DNA from: Saltatorellus ferox
Lineage (GTDB): Bacteria > Planctomycetota > UBA1135 > GCA-002686595
Length of the DNA stretch: 64,000 nt
Assembly: GCA_007751475.1 (NCBI GenBank)
Contig: CP036434.1
Coordinates: 5,833,524-5,897,523 of the forward strand
Direction of reading: 5' to 3'
Position 1 is the first letter of the stretch; the number at the start of each line of letters is the position of its first letter. A program made the position numbers and the translations under genes. Positions 26,905-34,980 of this stretch are shown piece by piece. Below the pieces are notes generated by a model. That model saw nothing but the letters and a program-made list of their open reading frames with translations. It was not told where the DNA came from and ran no database searches.

Positions 26905-29382
26905 TCAGTGGACCAGGACGGTCCGGCCGGTCTCGACCGCCGCGGGCGGAATGCTGACCACCGCACGTGAACCGTCGATAAAGACCTCGAGGGAAAGCAC
27001 CGGCGACGCCTCCACCAGGCTGTCCGGTGACGCATACGGGACGCGGAGCGTGAGCGGACCGACCTGGCCCGGAACCGCGGTCGCCGAGGCCTGCCAGCGC
27101 ACCTGGGTTCCGTCCTCGCCCTGCAAGGTCGCCACCACCTGGAGGGACCTCGCCCCCACGGCCTCCAGATACGCGCCCTCGACGCGCCTGTAGAGTTCGA
27201 TCGTTCCCCAGGCCCCGTTCGACGCGGCCGCCACCAGCGACAGAAAGCCCGGAGCGGGAAGCGGCGCCAAACCCGATCCGTCCCGAAGGAGCCGCGCCGC
27301 CATCGTTTCTCGCCAGTACGCGGGGTCGGTCATGATCGGTACATCGAGGGCCGCCGCCATGGCCGCGCGGTTGCGATCCCCGTCGATCAGCACGTACTCG
27401 ACGCCGCGCCGCACGAGGATTTCCTCCGCGGCCTCAGGATCCGTCTCGGTGAAGAACCGCCAGGGGTCGAGGAAGGCGTCCTCGCCCACGTATAGCCCGA
27501 AGTTCGTCGCGACGGTCGCGAGGCCCGCGCGCCACTCGATCGAATGGCCGAGGTCCCAGTGGGCCAGCACGCCCGGTCGCGGCGCTTCGGGTCGCGGGAC
27601 CGCGGAGTCCGCGTTCGAGCCGAGTTGCGCGCATTGATTCTCCAGGAACGCTGCCAGCGCCGCCTCCGCCTTCGAGACCCGAAGCGTGTTGGGGAAGGCG
27701 AACCCTCCGGCGGCCGCATTCGCGCGATAGAGCCACGTGTTCCGAATCGTCCAGGGATGCAACGCAGCGCCGAGCAGAGCTGCCACGAGGACCGCCACGC
27801 CGCCGCGTCGGAGCCAGGACGCGCCTGCTGCACCGCGGGCGACCCACGCCCCCACCATGCTGCCGAACCCGATGCCGAGACAGATCGAAAGCGGACCCGC
27901 CAGCGACTCGGCGAACCTGCGCTGAAGAAGAGCCGCGACCGCGCAGAAGGGCAGCGTGAACACGAACGGCAGGAGGCTCGGCTGGTGCCGGACCGCGAAG
28001 AGCCAGCCGAACCAGACGACCGGAGCCACCAGCACGCCGACGCCGCAGTACTTCAGGATCGGCGCGAGCCCGTCTCCAGGAACGAGCGGCCGCGACTCGT
28101 TGATGGACGACATGAAAGAGTTGCTCGCGGACGCCCAGCTGAAGGCGCCGGTGAGCGAGTGGCCGACTGGCGTCAGGGCCAGGACGGCCGCTGAGAGCAG
28201 GAAGGCGGGACCGAGCGCGACGAGTCGGTTCTTCACCGCCGTCTGCGGCATCAGCGCGTAGGGCGCGAAGACGAGCCAGCCTGCGCTGAGCCACGCGAGG
28301 TGCAGCCACGAGAGCTCGACGAGGCTCCAGGGTGCGAGGTCCGAGAACGGACTTTCGATCACGCAGGGCACCACGCCGAGGAGCGCCGCCTTGTGGAACG
28401 ACGTCGCGAAGATCGGGAGGCCGCGGGCGGAGAAGCGGCGGCCATCGGCGGCACGGAACGGCACCAGCAGACGGATGACCATGGCGAGCTGCACGAGCGC
28501 GACCCAGAGGATCGAGGCCGTCCACGAGGTGATCATCGCGGCGGCGAAGAGGCCCGCGCCGGTGCCACGCGCTGCGCTCCAGAACGGCTGAACGATGCGC
28601 TCGTGATCGAAGGCCCGCGCGGTCAGCCCCAGCATGGCGACGTGCAGGAGCGAGATGAACGCGTGATGGTCGCCGTTGCCGAGGTGTGAGTAGCGCACGT
28701 GACCGTAGGTCAACGCGAGAGAAACGCCCGCGAACGCAGCCGCTGCCAGCCCCGCAGCGCCGAGGCTCGGACCGGAAGGATCGCGACCGGCCTCCAGGCT
28801 CCGCTGGCCGGAGAGTCGGCGCGCGCGCCCGGCGGCGATGAGCGCCACGAGCATGGCCGTCAGCGCGCCGAGTACGCTCGGGACACTGGCGACGAAGCGC
28901 TCGATCCGATTCTTCTCCGGCTGACCGAGCGGCGGCTCCGGCGGATGCTCTTTCGGATGCATGAGGGCATCCGGCGAGGGAATGGAACGCCTGTACACCG
29001 CCGTCAGCAGAAGATCGTAGAAGGGCGGCCAGGGGATCGGAACGCCGAGCGCGGGGTCGACGTAGGTCCGCAGCTCGCGGGGGTCGCCACCGTCACCGCC
29101 TGGAGCGGACCGGTCGAATTCGGCGCCATGGGCCAGCAGCGGATCGTAGGACTCGATCCAGCCGTGATCGCGCACGCCGCGGGCGACTCGGCGCGCGTGA
29201 TAGAGCGTGTCCGGGTCGTAGGAGCCCCAATCCTCGGAGGCCACAGAGCCCTCGACAGAGCGACTGAATCCCACGGCGTTCTCGACCCGTATCCAGTACG
29301 CGAAGAGCCCGACCAGCAGCACCAGCAGCACGCGCCCCACCGCCTGGAACGATGCGCGCCGTTCCCCTTCAGCGGACGACAT
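26905..29382 (-). CDS. STT3-like oligosaccharyltransferase (GT66 family relative)
   Basis: 825 residues: about 12-13 membrane segments in residues 15-545, then a soluble domain. STT3/PglB/AglB landmarks are readable: first acidic motif Asp56-Pro57-Asp58 in SYDPDTLYHARR (PglB also has Asp56), second motif GNGDHHAF (Asp238), a TIXE-like SINES with Glu429, and a WWDYG-like HWDLGH (Trp609-Asp610) followed by TNFG and a VEYVLIDGDRN strand typical of the soluble domain. These enzymes transfer a lipid-linked glycan to Asn of proteins. The WWDYG motif is degenerate, so the acceptor preference may differ. It is the second gene after the YejM-like sulfatase (24 bases). Confidence 0.8.
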   Translation of the reverse strand: MSSAEGERRASFQAVGRVLLVLLVGLFAYWIRVENAVGFSRSVEGSVASEDWGSYDPDTLYHARRVARGVRDHGWIESYDPLLAHGAEFDRSAPGGDGGDPRELRTYVDPALGVPIPWPPFYDLLLTAVYRRSIPSPDALMHPKEHPPEPPLGQPEKNRIERFVASVPSVLGALTAMLVALIAAGRARRLSGQRSLEAGRDPSGPSLGAAGLAAAAFAGVSLALTYGHVRYSHLGNGDHHAFISLLHVAMLGLTARAFDHERIVQPFWSAARGTGAGLFAAAMITSWTASILWVALVQLAMVIRLLVPFRAADGRRFSARGLPIFATSFHKAALLGVVPCVIESPFSDLAPWSLVELSWLHLAWLSAGWLVFAPYALMPQTAVKNRLVALGPAFLLSAAVLALTPVGHSLTGAFSWASASNSFMSSINESRPLVPGDGLAPILKYCGVGVLVAPVVWFGWLFAVRHQPSLLPFVFTLPFCAVAALLQRRFAESLAGPLSICLGIGFGSMVGAWVARGAAGASWLRRGGVAVLVAALLGAALHPWTIRNTWLYRANAAAGGFAFPNTLRVSKAEAALAAFLENQCAQLGSNADSAVPRPEAPRPGVLAHWDLGHSIEWRAGLATVATNFGLYVGEDAFLDPWRFFTETDPEAAEEILVRRGVEYVLIDGDRNRAAMAAALDVPIMTDPAYWRETMAARLLRDGSGLAPLPAPGFLSLVAAASNGAWGTIELYRRVEGAYLEAVGARSLQVVATLQGEDGTQVRWQASATAVPGQVGPLTLRVPYASPDSLVEASPVLSLEVFIDGSRAVVSIPPAAVETGRTVLVH

Positions 29383-29406
29383 GAGGCGAACAGTCTAACG
29401 GGCGGA

Positions 29407-31368
29407 TCAGTGCGGCACGTCGAGGAAGCGGACACACTCGACCGCCATCTGCTCGAGCGCCTTCCGCTCGGCGCGGCAGCGCGCCGCCAGGTCCATCAAA
29501 GGGTTCCACTGGCGGTCGTAGCAGTCGATCTCTTCGACCCAACCGCCGAGGCCGGGCGCGGAGAGCGGCAGATCGAAGATCCCCGAATCCGTCCAGAGCC
29601 CGATGTCGCTCCAGCCTGCGACGACGCGTTCACGCTGCTCGACCGGATTCAGGAGGTCCATGCCGAGGCTGTAGTCCGCGCGGATCGACGGATCAGCTCC
29701 GAGCAGCTCCAGGAGCGTGTTCGAAACGTCGAGGTGCGACGTCGGGCGCGTCTCCAGGCCGGGATCGATCCCGGGGCCACGGAACAGGAACGGAACCTGG
29801 ACCTGTTCCGGCGAGAAGCTGGAGGTGTGGCCCCAGAATCCGCACTCGAAGAACTCCTCGCCGTGATCGCCCGTGACGATCATGTAGGTGTTGTCCGCCT
29901 CGCCCGAGCGCTCGAGCGCCTCGAGGAAGCGCCCCGCCGAAGCATCGGCGTGATGCACCGAGTTCATGTACGTGTTGCGCACGCGAAGCTGGAGATCGCG
30001 GAGCTCGGGCCCCTTCGTGGTGCGGCCGAGCTGGATGTAGTCGAGTTCCTTCACCGACGGCTGGTACGGGCCGCCGGGGTTGGTGTAGGGCTGGTGCGGC
30101 GCGTCGAGCAGCACGAACGTGAAGAAGGGACGATCGTCGTGGCGGGCCTCGCGGGTCTCCAGCCAGCCTTCGAACGCCTCGCTGAGCAGCTCGTCCTTTT
30201 CCCACGCGACCATCTCGGGCGGGAACTCGTCGACGATGTTCGCCTCGGGCACGGTCGACCACGCGGTATCGCGGAACTCGGGGAAGTTCATCGACGCGCT
30301 GGAGAACACGCGCACGTCGTAACCTTCTTCCTGCAGCGCCTCGATCATCACGGGCGCGCGACGCTCGGCGAGCATCGGGAACCAGTACGAGCCGTGGAGC
30401 CCGTACATCATCGTGAAGAGGCCATAGCGCGTCCCGTTGCCGCCGGAGAGGTGATCGTCGAACACGCGCGCGTCCTTGGAGAACGCATGGATGTTCGGCG
30501 TCAGCTCGGGCGTGTACATGTCCCGTCGCCAGGAATCGAGCACGCAGATGAAGACGTTGCGGCGCGGCGCATCGGCGGCGAGCTTCGGATGCTCGTGCGG
30601 CCAGTTCACCTTCGCGTTCTCCGGGAGGAGATCGAGTTCGGGCGGGCGGGGCTCGCTCGGCTCCAGGAAGGGCTCGAGGACCTGGCCGAGGCGCACGCGC
30701 GGAACGACGGGGATCGGCTGGATCGCGCGCAGGGCCTCACGGTTCTGGGCGACGTCGGCGGCCGCGCTGACCGTCTGGCTGAAGAGAAGAGACGGGAGGA
30801 AGCCGACGAGCACGACGGTTCGCGGCCTGAGGAGGAAGTGCGGCCGCTCGCCTTCCGCTTCCAGGCGCTGGACTCGACGCACGAAATAGATCGCGCAGGC
30901 GGTCTGGGCCAGCGTGATCGCCGTGATCACGAGCGCAGCGGTCGTCCAGATGTAGCCGCCGAGGATGATCGAGTCGCCGCTGCCCTCGGTGAACGCGACG
31001 TTGAGGACCGCGCTATCGAAGAAGTGATAGCGCAGCAGCCGGTAGACGATCGTGTCCGTGTAGAGGACCGCGAGAAACCAGGCCCCGGCGAGACCAGCGA
31101 GGAAGCAGGCCACGCGCCAGTGTTTCACCCATCTCAGGATGCCGAAGTAGATGGCGCCCGGGATCAGCGCCAGGACCGCCACCGAGGAGACGAGCGCCAG
31201 GGACACGTACACCCTGATCCACGGTGCCCGGTCGGCCGGCGCGTCGAAGAACCAGAGGGAGCCGACGAGGGTGCCGGCCAGAACGTTCAGCAGCCAAAGC
31301 CGAAAGAGACCCTGGGCCAGGGCGGGCCGGGTCGGCGCTGGGGAGGCTGGTTCTTGTTGACGGAACAT
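29407..31368 (-). CDS. YejM/PbgA-like membrane sulfatase-fold protein
   Basis: 653 residues: five membrane segments in residues 20-205 matching the DUF3413 N-terminal domain, then a sulfatase/alkaline phosphatase-fold domain. The latter has NVFICVLDSWR, the nucleophile-region motif SGGNGTRYGLFTMMYG (compare YejM SSGNTTDNGIFGLFYG), VTGDHGEEFFECGFWGH and TSHLDVSNTLLELLG. Escherichia coli YejM controls LPS synthesis, and related proteins transfer phospho-groups in the envelope. The metal-binding Asp/His set (DHG, GHTSS) is better kept here than in YejM, so a real hydrolase or transferase is possible. It probably forms an operon with the STT3-like gene. Confidence 0.85.
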   Translation of the reverse strand: MFRQQEPASPAPTRPALAQGLFRLWLLNVLAGTLVGSLWFFDAPADRAPWIRVYVSLALVSSVAVLALIPGAIYFGILRWVKHWRVACFLAGLAGAWFLAVLYTDTIVYRLLRYHFFDSAVLNVAFTEGSGDSIILGGYIWTTAALVITAITLAQTACAIYFVRRVQRLEAEGERPHFLLRPRTVVLVGFLPSLLFSQTVSAAADVAQNREALRAIQPIPVVPRVRLGQVLEPFLEPSEPRPPELDLLPENAKVNWPHEHPKLAADAPRRNVFICVLDSWRRDMYTPELTPNIHAFSKDARVFDDHLSGGNGTRYGLFTMMYGLHGSYWFPMLAERRAPVMIEALQEEGYDVRVFSSASMNFPEFRDTAWSTVPEANIVDEFPPEMVAWEKDELLSEAFEGWLETREARHDDRPFFTFVLLDAPHQPYTNPGGPYQPSVKELDYIQLGRTTKGPELRDLQLRVRNTYMNSVHHADASAGRFLEALERSGEADNTYMIVTGDHGEEFFECGFWGHTSSFSPEQVQVPFLFRGPGIDPGLETRPTSHLDVSNTLLELLGADPSIRADYSLGMDLLNPVEQRERVVAGWSDIGLWTDSGIFDLPLSAPGLGGWVEEIDCYDRQWNPLMDLAARCRAERKALEQMAVECVRFLDVPH

Positions 31369-31609
31369 GGCAGGAAGGGACTCGGGGCAGTTGACGCCCT
31401 ATTGTGACGATCTTGAAGGGGGCTTGACGACCTCCAGGGCCGAGTTCTACGTCACATAACCGTCATCCTTCGCGATCCGAGTCAGACTTTGGCGCGATCC
31501 CCGGGGATGAGTGGGCGTCGCCGGCGACCTTTCGCACCCCGTGGATGAGAAAAGTTGGGCTCCCCCCTGGGCAGAGGCCTCCCTGCATCGCTATCCTTCC
31601 CGCCCGCGC

Positions 31610-31699
31610 GGAGAGGTGGCAGAGTGGCCGAATGCGCCGCCTTGCTAAGGCGGTGAGCCCTCACGGGTTCCGTGGGTTCGAATCCCACCCTCTCCGCCA
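31610..31699 (+). tRNA. tRNA-Ser (anticodon GCU)
   Basis: Acceptor GGAGAGG (31610-31616) pairs with CCTCTCC (31689-31695), then discriminator G and encoded CCA (31697-31699). The anticodon loop ttgctaa carries GCT at 31644-31646 with a perfect GCCGCC-type stem. The long variable arm (gtgagccctcacgggttccgt) is the serine type. 90 nt including CCA. Confidence 0.96.
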
Positions 31700-31779
31700 T
31701 TCTTTTTCTCGGGGTCGATGCCCCGACCCGGGTGAAGATGCCGCCGACCCAGCAGGAGACTCAGCAGGAGACCCAGCAA

Positions 31780-32286
31780 ATGGCGAGGCTACTTGACGTC
31801 AGCCGCTGCCGGGCGTTGGGAACCCTGGTGCTCCTGGCGCTCCCTGTCCTCGCTTCGTGTCGAGGCGATCGCCTTCTGCTCATCGAGTCGGTGCCCCCCG
31901 GGGCCACGGTCCGGCTGGACGACAAGGTCATCGGTCGGACGCCGCTGGAGATCGACTTCGAGAACTACGGCCAACGCCGGCTCTCGCTCTACAAGGAGAC
32001 CTACCGAACCTACTCCGAGCCGCTGGTGATCCGCGCTCCCTGGTGGGCTCGGTTTCCCGTCGATCTTCTGACCGAAGTCCTCCTCCCCCTGGGACTCGAC
32101 GACGTGCGCAGCGAGCGGATCGTCCTCGTGCCCGACGCCGGGGAGGTCGTGGCGACCGTGGCGACCCAGGAGTTCATCGACCATGCCCTGCGGGCGAGAA
32201 AGGGCGACGAACTCCAGGGCGTTCCCCTAGCGGGTGAATCCCCCGTCGACGCAGACGCCGAAGCTGCCGTCGTGGACGGCCCGTGA
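31780..32286 (+). CDS. PEGA-domain lipoprotein
   Basis: 168 residues from the ATG at 31780, chosen because aggag (31766-31770) lies nine bases upstream and because it gives a clean lipoprotein signal with lipobox LASC. An ATG at 31738 is also in frame but lacks this. Residues 30-75 form a PEGA domain (ESVPPGATVRLDDKVIGRTP), a small beta domain common in bacterial surface proteins. It sits directly before murD (6 bases), so the two are probably co-transcribed, suggesting an envelope role. Confidence 0.82.
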   Translation: MARLLDVSRCRALGTLVLLALPVLASCRGDRLLLIESVPPGATVRLDDKVIGRTPLEIDFENYGQRRLSLYKETYRTYSEPLVIRAPWWARFPVDLLTEVLLPLGLDDVRSERIVLVPDAGEVVATVATQEFIDHALRARKGDELQGVPLAGESPVDADAEAAVVDGP

Positions 32287-32292
32287 AGTGCA

Positions 32293-33780
32293 GTGAGAAG
32301 AGCCCTTCGGGATGAGCCTGATTGGACCGGGAAGTCGGTGACGATCATGGGCCTCGGGCTCTTCGGAGGAGGGCTCGGAGCCGCCTCTTTCGCCCTCCGA
32401 AAGGGCGCGAGGGTCACGGTCACGGACCAGCGCGACGCCGAGACTCTTCGCGATGCCGTGGAGGCTCTGCGGGCGCTGCCAGGGTCGGAGCGCGTTCATC
32501 TGGTGCTGGGCGAACACCGCGAAGAGGACTTCCGCAGCGCTGACATCGTCATCGTGAATCCTGCCGTGCCGCCGAAGGCGCCGTTCATCGGCATGGCGCG
32601 GGAGGGTGGCGCGCGCGTGACGACGGCGATCGAGCTCCTGCTCGGCGGACTCGGCTGCCGCGTGGTCGCCGTGACCGGCACCCATGGAAAATCGTCGACG
32701 GTCCACTTCACCGCGCATCTCCTGCGTGCCGCGCTCGGGCCCGACGTACGCGTCGCGCTGGGCGGGAACATCGGCGGCTCGCTCCTCGGCGAGCTGGAGT
32801 CCTTCGGGCCGGACGACGTCGTGGTCCTCGAGCTCTCCTCCTACCAGCTCGAGCACCTCAGCGAGTCGTTCGTCGCCGAGGCCGCGCGGACGCGCGTGCT
32901 GGACGTCGCCGCGATCACGACGCTCGGCGTCGATCATCTCGCGCGCCATGGAACGATCGAGAACTACCACGCGGCGAAGCGGCGGATCGGCGAACTCACG
33001 GGACAGCTCGGACCCGATCCGGGAACCGTGATCGTGCCCGCTGCCACGGCGGGCAGCTTCACGGGCGTTCAGCGCCTCATCTTGCACGACGAGGAGTCGT
33101 CGGGACCCCCGAGCTGGAGACGCACGGCGACCGAAGCCCTCCGCGTACCAGGGGCCTTCCAGAGGGAGAACCTCGGGCTCGCGCTGCGGATCGGGTCGGC
33201 CCTGGGCGCGGACGAGACGGCGATGGCGCAGGCGATCCCTGGATTGACGGGTCTGCCCCATCGGATGGAACGACTGACGGAGATGACGACGCTGCGTGAC
33301 GGTCGGGTGCTCCTCGTGCACGACAACGGCGTCTCGACGACGCCGGAGTCGACCGTTTCCGCGCTGGAGAGCCTGGGTTCGCCAGCCGGAGAGCGGGTGG
33401 TCCTGGTCGGAGGGCAGGCGAAGGAGGGCTGTGATATGGCGGCGCTCGTGAGGACCGCGGCGCGCCTCGACTGGGAGATCGTGCCGTTCGGCGCGGCAGC
33501 CCGGGAGATCGCGGAGGCCGGCAGACTCGCGGGGGCTCGACTTCGGGGTCCAGGGGCGGCCGGTGACGGCCAGAAAGGAGACGCCTGGCCTGCGGGCGCA
33601 GAAGCAGCGGTCGACGCCGCCCTGGAAAGCTCCTCCAGCGGCCCTGCGGCCGCCGCCTGCGTGGGCCTGGCGCCGCTTAACGTGCTCTTTTCACCGGCCT
33701 GCGCCAGCTTCGATCGCTATCCGAACTTCAGCGCGCGGGCCGAGGCATTCCGTCGCGCCATGGCCGCACATCTCGCCTGA
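32293..33780 (+). CDS. murD: MurD-type UDP-MurNAc-L-Ala glutamate ligase
   Basis: 495 residues starting at GTG 32293. Cytoplasmic peptidoglycan precursor enzyme that adds glutamate to UDP-MurNAc-L-Ala using ATP. Visible motifs: P-loop GTHGKSST (129-136), LELSSYQLE, the carbamoylated lysine Lys229 in YHAAKRRI, GLPHRME, VGGQAKEGCDM, and C-terminal FSPACASFDRYPNFSARAEAF. The NDSKATN motif of classical MurD reads DNGVSTTP at 344-351, with the Lys replaced by Val347 and the Thr kept (Thr349). This resembles the pattern I remember from MurD2-type or other variant ligases, so the glutamate stereochemistry should not be assumed. The gene lies outside any mur cluster. Confidence 0.85.
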   Translation: MRRALRDEPDWTGKSVTIMGLGLFGGGLGAASFALRKGARVTVTDQRDAETLRDAVEALRALPGSERVHLVLGEHREEDFRSADIVIVNPAVPPKAPFIGMAREGGARVTTAIELLLGGLGCRVVAVTGTHGKSSTVHFTAHLLRAALGPDVRVALGGNIGGSLLGELESFGPDDVVVLELSSYQLEHLSESFVAEAARTRVLDVAAITTLGVDHLARHGTIENYHAAKRRIGELTGQLGPDPGTVIVPAATAGSFTGVQRLILHDEESSGPPSWRRTATEALRVPGAFQRENLGLALRIGSALGADETAMAQAIPGLTGLPHRMERLTEMTTLRDGRVLLVHDNGVSTTPESTVSALESLGSPAGERVVLVGGQAKEGCDMAALVRTAARLDWEIVPFGAAAREIAEAGRLAGARLRGPGAAGDGQKGDAWPAGAEAAVDAALESSSSGPAAAACVGLAPLNVLFSPACASFDRYPNFSARAEAFRRAMAAHLA

Positions 33781-34082
33781 CGAGCCGAATTCGAGTGCGG
33801 GGAAAACTCACCGCCCACCGAACGCCCGCAATCGAAGGATTGACCAAGACCGAACTTACGTCTACATAAGGTCCTGCGCGTTCTGGCCCGGTCGGCTGGC
33901 TAGCGCGCCATCAAGTCATACGTCACCGAACCCGATTCCTGGCACGCCCAGGACTCTCCCGGACCTCGCGCCAGTCGACGGCCGCGAACCGTGCCGCCCG
34001 CGAGCAGTACCCAGAGGGACCACACCTCGATCTGCCGGCCGGCGCCCTGGAGAGCCTGAGCGCTGCAATTCCCCTAGTGTCC
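33781..34082. other. Intergenic region without a supported gene
   Basis: About 300 bases between murD and mcsA. I see no hairpin of note and no supported gene in it. It presumably contains the mcsA promoter. A slightly more A/T-rich stretch lies near 33850-33880. Confidence 0.4.
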
Positions 34083-34670
34083 ATGCTGTGCCAGCGCTGC
34101 CAGAACGCCCAGGCCACCGTCCATATCGACGAGGTGACCACCTTCAAGGGGGCAGGACATCCGGGGAACGAGGTCGACGAGCATCACCTCTGCGAACAGT
34201 GCGCACAGGAAGCTGAGATCCCCCATATCGCCGTTCAACAGAAGACCATGGACGAAGTCTGGAAGCTCCTTCAGATGTCTGCGATGAAAGCGCCGAAGAA
34301 AGAGGCCCCGAAGAAGACGCTGACATGTGTGGGCTGTGGGACGACCCTCGAGCAGCTTCGACGAAAGGGACGCGTGGGCTGCCAGACCTGCTACACGACT
34401 TTTGCCCAGTACCTCCAGGGGCTGCTCGAGCGGATGCACGGCTCGACGCACCATGTCGGGAGGCTTCCCGGAGTGGACAACGAGGAACTCGAGCGCCAGC
34501 GACAGATCGAGGCCGCCCAGGCCGACCTGGAGCGCGCGATCTCGGAAGAGAAGTTCGAGCGCGCCGCCGAGCTGCGGGATCAGCTCAATCTGCTGACGCG
34601 ATCGGCCAACGCCCCGTCGAAGGCCGCGTCTTCCAGCCGAGAAGACGACAGCGCATCGGCGACCTCCTGA
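34083..34670 (+). CDS. mcsA: McsA-like zinc and UVR-motif protein
   Basis: 195 residues. Four CxxC pairs, Cys3/Cys6, Cys37/Cys40, Cys82/Cys85 and Cys100/Cys103, form two treble-clef-like zinc sites, followed by a helical linker and a C-terminal UVR motif at about 147-172 (LERAISEEKFERAAELRDQL). In Firmicutes McsA is the activator of the arginine kinase McsB and partners ClpC in stress proteolysis. Here mcsA is 310 bases upstream of clpC on the same strand, but no mcsB gene lies between or in the window. A GTG at 34077 would add two residues. Confidence 0.88.
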   Translation: MLCQRCQNAQATVHIDEVTTFKGAGHPGNEVDEHHLCEQCAQEAEIPHIAVQQKTMDEVWKLLQMSAMKAPKKEAPKKTLTCVGCGTTLEQLRRKGRVGCQTCYTTFAQYLQGLLERMHGSTHHVGRLPGVDNEELERQRQIEAAQADLERAISEEKFERAAELRDQLNLLTRSANAPSKAASSSREDDSASATS

Positions 34671-34980
34671 GCAGATCAGCAACTTCCTACGCGATCGGGA
34701 ACTCCCGAAGGCTTGGGGAAGGAAAAAAGCTCTCGCTCCGTAAGATGCGCCCCTCTGTCAGCGCCCCCAGGGCCGCTCGGCGCTGATCTCGTCGGCATAC
34801 GCCAAGCCGGGGTCAACTCCTTTGCCTTGAAGGCCGATGGATGAGAGACCACAAGCTTCCTGCGCGTTCGGACCTGTTCCGTGCGCGGCACACGGCACCG
34901 CACGCCCGGGAAATTCCTTCCCGGAACTCCGCCTCTGACGGCCTCACGGCAGAAGAGGCTCCACGAATCCCCACTTATCT
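34671..34980. other. Intergenic region upstream of clpC with a short inverted repeat
   Basis: 310 bases with no supported gene. An inverted repeat ccgggaa/ttcccgg with a five-base spacer lies at 34906-34924, 57 bases before the clpC start. It could be an operator or a hairpin in the 5' leader. It is not a CIRCE element (no GAGTGCTAA arm) and no CtsR-like tandem heptamer is evident. Confidence 0.35.

Noticed and set aside
31482..31700. Minus-strand open frame starting MAERVGFEPTEPVRAHRLSK
   Set aside because: A well-known spurious translation of antisense tRNA-Ser.
34906..34924. CIRCE or CtsR operator upstream of clpC
   Set aside because: The inverted repeat is ccgggaa/ttcccgg, not a CIRCE arm or a CtsR heptamer repeat.
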